From Anseranas semipalmata (Eukaryota > Chordata > Aves > Anseriformes > Anseranatidae), in assembly GCA_013399115.1 (NCBI GenBank), contig VXAA01001513.1, positions 174,588-238,587 of the forward strand: a DNA stretch of 64,000 nucleotides. The letters run 5' to 3'. The position numbers and the translations under genes are program-made. Shown in pieces: positions 23,603 to 34,958 of this stretch. Position 1 is the stretch's first letter. Each line of letters begins with the position of its first letter. The notes under the pieces are model-generated. The model was not told where the DNA came from, searched no databases, and saw nothing but the letters and a program-made list of their open reading frames with translations.

Positions 23603-24889
23603 CTACCCTTGTCCAAGCAGCCCTTGAACACAGTGTCACCCCTTGCAGCAGCTGTAAGCTGAGTAGTGTGGGTGCCACCAGGCCCAGAAGACAGCCCCAG
23701 AGAGCTCCCCCAAAAGCTTTGGGATACTTGGGGAGCAATGGCTGGTTCTGCTGGAGCACCTTCAACGCTAGAGGAAGGAGAGGTGAAGATAGTAAAGAGC
23801 AGGGGTGAGATGAGAAAGACAATGCCAAAGTGACCAGCCCTTTTCTACCAGACCCTTTTCCCATGTTCATTGAAGACCAAGCCCAAGCTCCCACTGACTT
23901 TTGAGACAGCAGGGGCACCTCTGTGTTTTGTACTGCCCTCATTGCCTCTCAAAGTGTGAGTGCCCAGAGCATTTATCTATGGTACCAACCCCACATCTCC
24001 TGGGGCCAGTCCTGGGCACGCAGTGGCCAGCATCCACCAGGAAATCCAAGAAATTACATGAAAGCAGTTACCGCTGAGTGTGGGCAGGGGTGAACCAGAG
24101 CACACATTTGCAAGGCAGTATTTAAGCTGTGGGCTGTGTACAAGAATGTGGAGGTGTATGAAACAACAGCACTGGGCAGTATCTAGATGGATGAAAGAGG
24201 CAGGTCAGCTACTGAGATAAAGAACTGTTTTATGATTGTTGAAAGAGAGCAGAATAAAGCTTTAAGGAAGCTATAAAATATGTAATTACTTCAGATTCTC
24301 ATTTGAGCCAGTGAAGAGTTACTTTTCCAAGTCCATCTGCCCACATTTCCATTAATAAAATAATTCAAAAATTCATTTGAGAGAGAAAATGCCAGCACAA
24401 AGCCAAAACCAAAGAATGGCTCAGCAGTGACCCAATAATTAATTTCTTTCCTCCCACTTCCCCTTAAATAAACTCTAGCTAAAAATCAACATGCATCTGG
24501 CTCAGCCATGGCATTGTGAACAAGGGCTGCAGCAGATAAATGGAAGTGCTGTTCAGAAGCACCTTTAGAAAATGCCACACTTCAGGTGTCTACACAAACA
24601 GTAGAAGCTACTGAACAGTTATTTTACACCAAATGGCTAGGACCTTGTGACTACTTTTTTTTCTGGAATAGAATGCCATTCACAGTCACTGAAATGAAAA
24701 ATAAAAAATTGAATCTGCATGGCTTCCTATTCATGAAATGCTCTAGCGTGCAGGGCTGAGTCTGACACTAGCAAAAAGATAACCTGCCAGCAGATGATAT
24801 CTAAGAGGCTGAAGTAACCCTACACCTTGAAGTAACCCTACAAAGCAACAGGTTAGGAACTACTTAGAAAATGTATGTGTTCATCCTTA
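23603..24889. other. Unique noncoding DNA
   Basis: The first 400 bases are moderately GC-rich and then AT-rich sequence returns. No gene or repeat family is recognised. Open frames at 23487-23942 overlap the LTR's end on the opposite strand and are not genes. Confidence 0.5.
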
Positions 24890-25045
24890 TAGAGCCAGAG
24901 GTGCAATTCTGGGCATCCCAGCTCAAAGATGTTAAGAAAAAGGAAAGCACCCAGTGGAAGGCTACCAAAATGGCTAGAATAGCAGGACCCGTATTCTAGA
25001 CTTCCAAAAAGGCCCTCTCACTCTGGGAGCTGAAAAATGTATATT
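24890..25045 (+). mobile_element. Probable ancient CR1 ORF2 fragment
   Basis: The order 'gtgcaattctgggcatccca', 'gctcaaagatgtt', 'agtggaaggctaccaaaatg' and 'ctctgggagctg' mirrors the CR1 ORF2 3' region (CAATTCTGGGC.CC, AAGA.ATGT, CAGAGGAGGGCAACAAAGATG, GAGAGAGCTG). The copy is deeply diverged and not open. Confidence 0.5.
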
Positions 25046-27132
25046 AAGGTTCCATTTTGTAAGGAGCTTTGCAATTTGAATGTCTTTTTTTCTTTTGTTT
25101 TCTTATGATTTCTTAGGTTTAAGGATTTACATTCTTCAGCAGGCAGTCAAGTCACAAAAAAAATGAGCATGGTCACATTATTACTGGTGACTTATGATTG
25201 CTGACAAACTCCTTAGGAAGCTTATGTGATGCAGTTGCCTGGTGACTACAGGTTTGGAAAAGCTCAGATGGCCGTTCATGGGCTCTGCTTTTGGAGGAAT
25301 TTATACCACACCTGGAAACACAATGCACTAGAAAGAGCATTGGTTGAGTTGCTGGGAGTTGGTGTTTGCAAAACCAGTAGATCTACTTTCATGGGTCTTC
25401 ACTGTCATGGAAGGCAAGGAGTTTTTCCTGGCAGTTTAGAACAAACAAGACACTCAATTTCTTCACTGGTCCAGGTCACTTCGCTACAGCAGTTTCTGAG
25501 TGGCAAGGGAAGAAACCTGGGGAAGGGTAATGCCTGCTTTCAGCATTGTTGTCATTAGAATTGACATTCCAAGTGTCAGAAAAGTCAGTTCCTGATGAGT
25601 TGAGACATACAGTAATTAATTTCAAGTACAATTTTTTATTATAATGAAAATTCATGCTAGAGAGGCTGGCAGCAGAATATTTTAATTACAATAGAGTAAA
25701 CTACCAAACTGCAGCAAAAGAGTTACTTTCCCCCAACAATTACGCAGTCGTGCATACTTCACAAATCCTGTGAGCTTTTAAACTTTATCGGTGTCATCTA
25801 GAGTCTCTTTCCTCTTATTTTTTAAGACTGCTTTTATGTAGGTTTTGTGTGGTTGAGGTGAAGAAAAATCATTCTGATTAAAAATGTATTTACTTTTGAA
25901 TTGTCCTTTAAACTGCAAATTTCGAAGTCATCATACCTATATAAAAATATTTAAATGCTGTCCTAAGGCTTATAATAGTTGCACTACTGGTGCCTTCATT
26001 TTCAGGTCACACTTTTATCTCACCTCATCTTGCCAGTGAAAGGATCATTTAAAATCGAGTGAAGGATTATATTATTCAGCAGCAAGAAATGGGAGTTTTT
26101 TTAATGTTGGTTGTTTCATTTGCTGAAAGCATCATTACAAGTATAATTTAAAAAAAAATGCTGTTTGACCTTCTGTATGATACCTGAAGTATTCTTTTTA
26201 GGCCTGAAGTTTTAAGAAAAACAGATGAATATTTTACATATTTCAAAATTCTGAAAATATAAAAAGATGAGCCTTTATTTGTTTTAGAAAATGAAAGAAA
26301 TTGACTACCTTTGATTAAAATCCTCATTTTTAGATCAGCTATGCACTGATTTTTCATTTAAAATTGAAACTTCCAACTAAAATAAAAGAGAAATATTTAT
26401 GCAAAAATGTCAATTTTCATCCAAATTAGTGGTAATAACAGTACAAGAGTCAAATGAGAAAAATAAAAAGCTGGATATTGTATCACAATATTCAGGTCTA
26501 TACCTTTTAGTGCATCTAAGCTCCTGAAGTTTTTTAATCCATCATATTTTCTCTTTTCACTTTTTTGCATGTGTTATTTTGTAATAATAATAATAATAAT
26601 AATAAATCAAAGACCATAAGAAGTATTCTATTTTTGTCAGAAATAACATATGTGCAGTGACTGGCTAGCTGAAATTCTGCATGTACCATAGCTTGGTTCT
26701 GCCTGGAGAAATTTCTCAGATGCTAATACCAAGAGCACTATATTTCCTTTTGTCAGACATGAGGATGAGCAGAGGATTCTGTAATTACATCTTTGTGGGT
26801 GATTTGTACCAATTATGGAAAATAGCTGACAGGATTATTTTCAGTCAAAATTATTTGTGCTGCAGGGGCAAAGCCAAATTATAGCTATGAAATTTCTGAC
26901 CATTGCCTAATTTTCAGTATAACTATGTGTTTGTTTGTTCAATAGGATATAACATCGTGGACCTACATCTCACTGGTAGAATACAGTGAAATGCAAGCTT
27001 TAATTGAGGAAGTTTAGAGTGAAATCCAATCACTGTAACTCAGTGCTCTAATTAAAATAAAAGATAAGCACAACACTGTGAAACTCATAGCCAAGAGGAT
27101 GTAAGCCCCTAAGTCACTTAGGTGTTCTTATT
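25046..27132. other. AT-rich unique noncoding DNA
   Basis: No gene is supported. It contains a TAA microsatellite (26582-26605). The open frame at 25226-25558 (110 codons) has no recognised domain or splice context. The beginning of it, around 25316-25345, faintly resembles a SINE start ('cactagaaagagcattgg'). Confidence 0.5.
26582..26605 (+). repeat. (TAA)8 microsatellite
   Basis: Eight uninterrupted TAA units. Confidence 0.93.
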
Positions 27133-27203
27133 AGAATAGAATAGAATAGAATAGAATAGAATAGAATAGAATAGAATAGAATAGAATAGAATAGAATAGA
27201 ATA
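27133..27203 (+). repeat. (GAATA)14 microsatellite at CR1 tail
   Basis: About 71 bases of perfect AGAAT/GAATA pentamers abut the 3' end of the reverse-strand CR1 copy. On the element's sense strand this reads (ATTCT)n, in the place where other CR1 copies carry ATTCTATG 8-mers. It probably arose by expansion of the element's own tail and is a likely length polymorphism. Confidence 0.95.
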
Positions 27204-29110
27204 GTTCAGTTGGAAGGGACCTTCAGAGATCATCCAGTCCAACTGCCTGACCTCTTCAGGGCTAACCAAAAGTTACAGCACATTGATGAGGGCATTGTCC
27301 AGATGCCTTTTGAACACTGCCAGGCATGGGGCATCAACCACCTCACCAGGAAGCCCGTTCTGACCACCCTCATGATGAAGAAATTTTTTCCCAATGTCCA
27401 GTCTGAACCTCCCCTGGCGCAGCTTTGTGCTGTTCCCTCATGTCCTTGTCTGCTTCCCCTCCTCGGGGAGTTGCAGAGAGCAAGGAGGTCGCCTCTTGGC
27501 CTCCTTTCCTCCACACTGGACAACCCAAGTGTCCTCAGCCTCTCCTCAGAGGACATGCCCTCCAGCCCTGTTAACAGCTTTGTTGCCCTCCTCTGGACAC
27601 TTTCAAGGACCTTAACATCCTTTACACATTGTGGAGCCCAGAACTGCGCACAATCTTCAAGGTGAGGCCGCACCCTCACTAAGTATAGCAGGAGAATCAC
27701 CTCTCTGCACCGGCTGGTTGTGCTGTGCTTCATGCACCCCAAAATGCGGTCTGCCCTCCTGGCTGCCAGGGCACGCTGCTGGCTCGTGCTGAGCCTGCTG
27801 CCACCAGCACCCCCAGGTCCCTTCCTGCTGAGCTGCTCTCCAGCCACGCGTCTGCCAGCCTGTGCCTGTGTCCGGCATTGCTCCGTCCCAGGTGCAGAGC
27901 CCGGCATTTGCCTTTGTTGAACTTCGTGCTGTTGCTGATTGCCCAGTGCTCCAATCTATCTCTGCAAATCCTCTCATCCTTCCAGGGAGTCACCAGCACC
28001 TCCCAGTTTGGATCAGCAAACTCACTAAGGATGCATTCAACTCCTGCATCCAGATCATTGATAACATTGTTAAATAGAACTGGCCCTAGAATTGAGCCCT
28101 GGGGGACACCACTAGCGACCGACCACCAACCAGATATAGGCAGATATAACCCTTTGAGCTCTACTGTTAAGCCAGTTCATCTCCCAGCATAACATGAACC
28201 CATTTATCTCACAGTTGGACAATTTGTCCAGAAGGATGTTGTGAGGGACAGTATCAAAGACCTTATCGAAATCCTGAAAGATTATGTCCACTGACTTCCC
28301 TTCATCCACCAAGCAGGTGACGCTGTTGTAGAAGGAGATCAAATTACTAAGGCGGGACAATCCCTTCATGATCCTGTGCTGACTATGCCTGATAATTGCT
28401 TCATTCTTTAACTGCCTTTCAATCTTTTCTGTAACTTTTCCAGTGACTGATGTTAAACTGGTAGGTCTGTAGTTTCCTGGGTCTTCTCTCATGCCTTTTT
28501 TCTAGATAGGTATATTATTGCCTAGCTTCCAATCAACAGGGACCTCGCCAGATTTCCAAGACTTTTGGTAAATTATTGAGAGGGGTCCAGCTATAACATC
28601 CACTAACTTCTTCAGTATTCTGGAGTGAATCCCATCGGGCCCCATGGACTTACGAACATCCAGCTGATACAGCTGGTCCCTGGTTTCAGTGACTACAGAT
28701 GGAAAGTCATGGTTCCCCAGTCATGGTCCTCCAACTCTGAGGACCGGACAGCCCAAGATCTGTCATTACTATTAAAAATGAAGGCAAAAAAAGGCATTAA
28801 ATGCCACAACCTTTTCCTCATGATTACTTGTTAGGTGACTATCTGCATCAGTTATCAGTCCAATGTTTTCCTGAGACCTCCTCTTGCTTTTGACATATTT
28901 GAAAAAGCCTTTTTTATTGTCTGACACCACACTAGCCAGTGTCAACTCAAGCTGGGATTTGGCTTTTCTCATTTTCTCCCTGCAGATGTGAACTGCAGCT
29001 TTTTACTCTCCCTGTGAAGCCAGACCTTCCTTCCATAGATCGTTTATTTTCTTTTTCTGCCCTAGTTCCAGGAGGAGTTCCCTGTTCAGCTTGGAAAACT
29101 TCAACACCAA
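27204..29110 (-). mobile_element. CR1 LINE, about 1.9 kb, 5'-truncated
   Basis: This is the longest CR1 copy here, on the reverse strand. Its 3' end starts at 27204 with 'gttcagttggaagggacc' and 'atcatccagtccaac'. Moving inward it covers the ORF2 C-terminus, the reverse transcriptase core and the linker after the endonuclease, recognisable by 'NKKGFFKYVKSKRR' and 'KLNRELLLELGQKKK'. Similarity fades near 29100. Frameshifts split the reading frame. The copy has lost its 5' UTR, ORF1 and endonuclease and cannot move. Confidence 0.93.
27273..29100 (-). pseudogene. CR1 ORF2 reverse transcriptase remnant
   Basis: ORF2 of CR1 encodes an endonuclease and reverse transcriptase that copies the element's RNA at a nicked genomic site. 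Here only the linker, reverse transcriptase and C-terminal region remain. Visible pieces are the linker (28772-29100), 'NYRPTSLTSVTGKV' at the start of the RT (about 28435-28475), RT motif A as 'DFDKVFDTVPHNIL' (about 28230-28275), and '[16 protein letters not shown]' (about 27550-27600). The expected stop codon is TAA at 27273-27275. The catalytic FADD box is destroyed near 28007-28020: about four bases are missing, so it reads F-A-D and then shifts frame. Further shifts occur near 27780 and 27350. Confidence 0.9.
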
Positions 29111-32100
29111 AGCTTGAATGCTCTCAAATGACAGAAGCTGAACTAATCCTAGAACAGATCCAGGCTGTATAAACACAAGTAGTAGCAATGTCTGAAGTGC
29201 TGGGTTGGCTGTAGAGATAGCAAGGCTACTCCTTTGATAGCTGTATATTCGGGAAGATGAGAATTTTTAAATAATGACCTGTTGGTAGGGAAAGACAATG
29301 GCTTTTATTAGACTTTACTAGATTTTATTAGATGGTCTCAAGTCCAACGAAGACTAATGTGAAAAGTAGGGATGTTTTGGAAGCACATATTACTCTTACA
29401 GCATCTTCACTGCTTGGAAACCAAAATGTCATTCTGTTGCACCAGGCTTTGGTTTCTAAGTCATTTAGCACGTGCCTACACTGTAGTCACAGAAGTAACA
29501 TTTCCTTTCTAAGGTAAATCAGCTTGTCCCAAATACCAAATTAGTACCTGGACAAGCTGCTTTGAAATTAGCTCTTTAATCACTACACTGCTGCGTAGAC
29601 CCAGCCTTAGGCATATTTAAAAATCCACTTCAAAATATTTGTCTGTTCCTATACTCTTAACTACTGGATCTGTCAAATTTTAGACTTCCCAGGTTACATT
29701 TTATATCTGTACTTTCCAAAGAGTTAATCTACAGTAAATTGCATAGTTTTAGTGAATTCTTAAACAAAGCACATTCTTCAGTTAATGATCTTTGCAAAAG
29801 AAAAAAGTTGAAAGTATGCATAGTTTTCTGACATCAGTTAAAAGACTAAACTATTCTCTCAGATGTCTTGAGGAGATATGAGTGTTCACTCCTTGCCTTG
29901 AATTATTAGTATGATAAAGAGATTTACATTTTCACGAGTCCTTTAATGACTTTCTTCTGGAGAAAAAAAAATCACATTCACCCTAGTCTCACACAGAGTA
30001 TGTCTGCACTGAATGGGTGCTGCAATAAGGGTTCTGTTGCCTGTGAACTAGTCTGCTTTGCTAGCATTGCCTTTCTCCTCTTATAATAAGAACTCCTAGC
30101 TTTAGGAGGGTAAGTAAGTCTATCATGGACAGGTTTAAACAAAATGAAAGCCTGCAATAAAAAGCTGAAGGGAGAGTTCTCGCTGCAGATTCTCACCAGA
30201 ACTAGGCACTCCTGGAATTGTTATTTATTGCCTTTTTCTGTGATAACTGAAAGCCAGGATTTTCACTATGGATGCTTCTGGGAAACAGAAAAGAAGTAGT
30301 AAGGAAAAAATCCTCTGAAATGGTTTATGAAGGGTCAAAGAAGAGTGTCTAAAAGAAAATCAACCAGTAAAGAGTGCTTTAAGTGCTTCTGAAGGGTAAT
30401 AAAGGCTTGTTGTAAAACAGCTACCATTTTGAACTCTAAGTGTGCTGCTCCATGGAAAAATTATTTGGGAGGCTGCCCAGGGGGTTACAGGGAGCCTTTA
30501 CAACATAAATTCGGGTCCTACAGGAACTGACCAACAGAGTGAAGGAAGCACATATTTCCTCCAAATGTTTAAGCAGACAGCATGCTAACCGGCACTCTTG
30601 GAAAACACCGAGGGGACAAATTCAAACCATTGCAAGGTCTGGAAACAGTTGTTTCCCAAAACCTGGGAGAGAAGGATTCACCCAAGAGATTAGCGGTAAT
30701 GCTGATGCTGTTCATAATGGATATGCTGTCCCTGGCATGGATCTGGCCCATTGCAGCTGGTATGAACTTGTGGGTATTACCCAATGAAGCTGTGCTTGGA
30801 AATTAAAATGGATCAGGGCTCGTTTCCCATCACAGCCACCCCATCTCGGGGGTTAGGATGATTCAGGGGGGCTAAGATGGTTAAGACATGTGCCTTTCCA
30901 CTTCAGCTGCTGTCAGGGACTGGGAATGCTACTGGGCACATTTAATGTTGCTGTGAGAGTCAGGCATAAGAGCCAAGTGACCCTGGAGTCTGGTTTGGTC
31001 TATAACCATGATTCATATGTAAAACTATTTTGCAAAAATATTGGTTTACTTGCTGTATTTGACACTAGGAGCTTTCTCTCCACAAAAAATGGAGAGAGAG
31101 ATCTGTGGGACCATCAGAAGAAGCAGTATAGTTCACCAACTGATGCTCTTTTCATTGTTCAGACAGAATCAAATAGTAATTTGTATTAATTTCTATGACA
31201 TTGGCTTATGGGTTGTTTCCACGCACAGTCAAGATACCATGAACTAATGAATCATGATGAAATTAATAGAAAATAAGCCTCAGACCCCCCAAAAATATAA
31301 CAAAAAAAAAATCCATAGTTTATTAGAACAGTCCATATAAAAAGGAAGACATTCAAATTGTATCTGAATTACTACCAGATAGCATTCTGAGAGTAGGTTG
31401 CTTTATTTCCTAGCTTACCTTGGCCAATATTAAACCAGGATATTTTTGTGTTCCTCCACAGCATATCAGGAGATTACCCCACTGATAACATTGCATGATG
31501 GAGAATTCTCCAAGATGGAGCTGAAGAAGTCCACTCTGCAGTGCATGGTTTGCCCTTGCTTCAGCAAAGACTAGCAGAGAGATTGTAGAGTTGTTCTCCC
31601 AAGCCATGAGCATTCACAAATCCTCCTAAGTATACCTAAATTAGCCCCAAAGTAGCTTTTTGGCAATATTCACAGAAGACTCGCAAAACTTGGTGATGAG
31701 CAAAGTAGGGGATTTAAGATGTACATGTTGGACAAAAAATATTTTGGTCATATTTCTTTAAAACATGTTGGATGACAGCAATGCCAGCCTTACTTGGAGT
31801 TAATCAACACTATACAACTTGTTCACCTCTGCATGGATTGTGTCCTATAAAGTCCTCTGCAAGAACACATTCCTGAAAGCTGAGGGGTCAGAACTAATTC
31901 ACAGGAAAAAAATCAGCTGGTCTATGAGGTTCAGACAGAAGAATGTAATAAAACAAATGATAACATAAAGAAAACACCGATTTGGCAATAATGTGGCCTT
32001 TAGTGCTCCAGCATATTTGTTACTCTGGAGAACATTACCAGAAAGCATACCCTTCTGCTTTGGAACAGGGAGTTACAGCCTGATTCTGAAATACGTCAAG

Positions 32101-34025
32101 TAATTCTCCTCTCTGTGATAGAACATTTTCAATGTATTGAGCACATTTAGTAAGTGAAGGCTGGAATAAAAAATGTGTTTCCAGAGAACATTCAGTTGGA
32201 TATTCAATATTTAATACTGAGGTTAAAGTTAGCCTCTGGTTTTAAGGTTACTTGATGTTGTGGATACTTAGCCTCTACATTTTCATTCTGTTAACAGTGT
32301 GCAGGAAGGGTTGAGGAAAAGCTTCCTATTGCCGCCTTACTGTTTTGATATTTCATAATCCTTTCTCACTGTTGTTACCATGCAGGCAAACCTCTCCAGA
32401 TCCTCAGGCAACACATCATGAATAGTGATTTCCTTTCCCTTTACAAGCTATTTACTGCATTCACACTAACAAGTGCCCACTGAACTCTGGTTGTCTGACA
32501 TCATCAATAAAAGTAAATAAGTGAAAAGCTTTCTAAAAGATTTTTCTTTCTGGGAATACTGAAACTTCTGGAAGGACCAACAATTTCCAGAGCCATTTGC
32601 CTGGGAGTGACCTGAAAAAATTTGTTTCTATGTCAGCCCCAACTTCTGCCTGTCAGACTTTCAGACTACCTCTCACAATTGTCTTCTCCACCTCCACAAA
32701 TCCTTCTCCTCTTCTCAGTTCCCTGCCCACTTTTTCTTTTTCCATCCCACCGCCTACCCACCTGATGTGCTGAATGGGTAATTTCCCTCTCATGTCAGCT
32801 CATCCCTGGTCTTTTTTTAGAGCTGCAGAAGGAGTAGAGCAACACCAATTAGGCCCACAACTTCTTCAAGGAGTATCATTTAGTATGGAAAAAAGCTTCT
32901 AATTAAACATTTTATGTAATTTCCCTCCTATTGTAACATTTCATCAGAACTTTCCCAGCTTAAAATAAATTATCTGGTGACTAATAGTGAGAGGGAGAGG
33001 TTCAGCTTTAATTTACCTCGCTTTGTTTTCAGGATTATCCCTCTAGAAAATATTATCATATTCCTTCTTCATGAGAAAAAGTGGACAAACTCCCACCCCA
33101 CCTTCTCTGAAGTAATTGAAGAAAGAGTAACATCTACTGACTGCTGGATTTCCAGAAGCTTGAATAAGTATGGTTTCAAACAATTCATGAATCAGCATAA
33201 ACAAATATATTGCTAGTAACAGGCATTATATAGAGAAGGACATGAAATGCTCAGGAAAAGAAAAAGAATTTGGGCAAAGAAGCTCAGTGCTAAGTCATGA
33301 GTTGTGAGGCACAGTTTTTGGTACCAGCTCAAGACAGTTAATGCTCAGCAGTTATTCTCAAGGGAAACACAGTAGAAATTTGTACCTGCTCACTGTATTA
33401 TATATTTTATAGAAAACAAATTAGACAGGTATAATAATGTTTTCTTTTTGTGGTCTCCTGTGTCTAAAACATGACTATTCACCAACTATTCAAGACGGGG
33501 GAAAGAAGGGAGCAAGCCAATCATTTTAGTTCCTGGTCTAAGTGTGTAAAACATCTGAACTTTGAATTTGATGATCATGGTATGCAGTATAATCATCTGT
33601 CTGGCCTGAGCCTGAATATTGTCTCTTGATATGTCAAATCAGAGACTAGAGAACAAAGAAATTGTATTTGAAAAGCAGGAGACACTTTTGCAATTGGCAT
33701 GTTCCTTTTTTAAATGAAGCTTCTAGATTCCATTTAGAGGAAGCAGCCTCTGCAAATGTAAGTTGGATGTAGATACAAGTATAAATAAGCAATTAAATGA
33801 ACTACATCTTCAAAAAGAATGATAAAATGAGATAAATCATAAGTCCTTCTTCATTTTAACCTTTTACAGGCAGGATGTACTCATGTGCTTAAAAAAACAG
33901 GCCCTTTAAAATATCATCACATATTAATCTTTCACTTAGCAAATTTCAAAAAACCTACTCTGATGAATTCTGACAATAGAGAGTCCTTGTTTCTCCTTTT
34001 TTTGTCTACCATGGTTCAGAGAAGT

Positions 34026-34028
<3 letters not shown>
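29111..34028. other. AT-rich unique noncoding DNA
   Basis: There are 4.9 kb without a gene, RNA or transposon that I can identify. Short frames are scattered on both strands. Small A runs occur at 31299-31310. It is best read as ordinary intergenic or intronic sequence. Confidence 0.55.

Positions 34029-34056
<28 letters not shown>
34029..34056 (+). repeat. A28 homopolymer run
   Basis: Twenty-eight A residues follow 'gaagtcat'. There is no upstream AATAAA and no retrocopy body. Confidence 0.92.
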
Positions 34057-34170
34057 CATTTTCCAGCATCCTCATCCTCATTCAACCTACACATTATCCA
34101 GGGAAAATCCTTAAATCTTCTATGCCTGATTATGGTGCCTTTAATTCATCATGGCTTTAAGGTCACTGAT

Positions 34171-34205
34171 GTCTTTCAAGGAGGATCAGGTCTTCCTTGA
34201 AAGAC
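34171..34205. repeat. 12-bp perfect inverted repeat (hairpin)
   Basis: GTCTTTCAAGGA (34171-34182) is repeated as its exact reverse complement TCCTTGAAAGAC (34194-34205) across an 11-base loop. One further T-A pair extends the stem. It is too short for a typical microRNA precursor. Confidence 0.85.
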
Positions 34206-34392
34206 ACCATGTTTTAGGTAGTCTACAGAATACCCTTCCTAACAATATAAACAATGTCACTGAAGTAGGCAAAGGCAATTTGAATAACTTTTTTAAGTGG
34301 TAGGTAGCCTGTTCTGTTTTATTTTTGTGAAAATTTAAACTGAACAAATTATATCTGGAGTTCTTATTCCTTTTTCATGCTCAGTATCCAGT

Positions 34393-34450
34393 AAAAATAA
34401 AAAATAAAAATAAAATAAAATAAAATAAAATAAAATAAAATAAAATAAAA
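34393..34450 (+). repeat. (AAAAT)n microsatellite
   Basis: About 58 bases of AAAAT pentamers, the last nine or so units perfect and the first few with extra A. Reverse-strand frames across it encode only low-complexity F/I/L/Y strings and are artefacts. Confidence 0.95.
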
Positions 34451-34887
34451 TGTCAATTGTTTGGTATATAAAAAGAAAAAAAAGGAAAAAAAAAGGAAAA
34501 ATGGGAAGTGTAGTAATTTCTTTTCTCAATGTTGTGTTGAACATTGTGGATCTATGATGGCAAAATAAACAACTTCTAAGGTAAAATGTTAATATTTGTT
34601 GGATTAGAAATACATACAGCAATATTATTTTTTAGTTCAATTCTTGGTGCTCAGGTAATGGTATATAGTAGCATACATCAGTGCACCACAATTAGATGAT
34701 TTACTGCAATTTCTTTTAGACAATCTTATCCTATTTTGCACGCCTATTATAGTCCATGAGCATTGCAAAAGATATATCTACTGAGAAATGTAGACAATTT
34801 TTAATCCTGAAAGTATTTGTGATCGTCTGAGTATTCACAGAATCAATCATTTTAATGATTTGGGTGAGACATGATATCAATTTTGAA

Positions 34888-34958
34888 AATAGAATAGAAT
34901 AGAATGGTTCAGTTGGAAGGGACCTACAGAGATCATCCAGTCCAGCTGCCTGACCTCT
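34888..34958 (-). mobile_element. Very short CR1 3'-end fragment
   Basis: Three GAATA pentamers are followed by 'ggttcagttggaagggacct', 'acagagatcatccagtcc' and 'ctgcctgacctcttca'. This is nearly identical to the 3' end of the 27204 copy, so it belongs to the same subfamily. The insertion is truncated after about 70 bases. Confidence 0.88.

Noticed and set aside
25226..25558. 110-codon forward frame
   Set aside because: It has no recognised domain or codon bias, and part of it resembles an old SINE start.
34335..34622. 95-codon reverse frame with many F, I and Y
   Set aside because: It is produced by the AAAAT microsatellite and flanking A runs.
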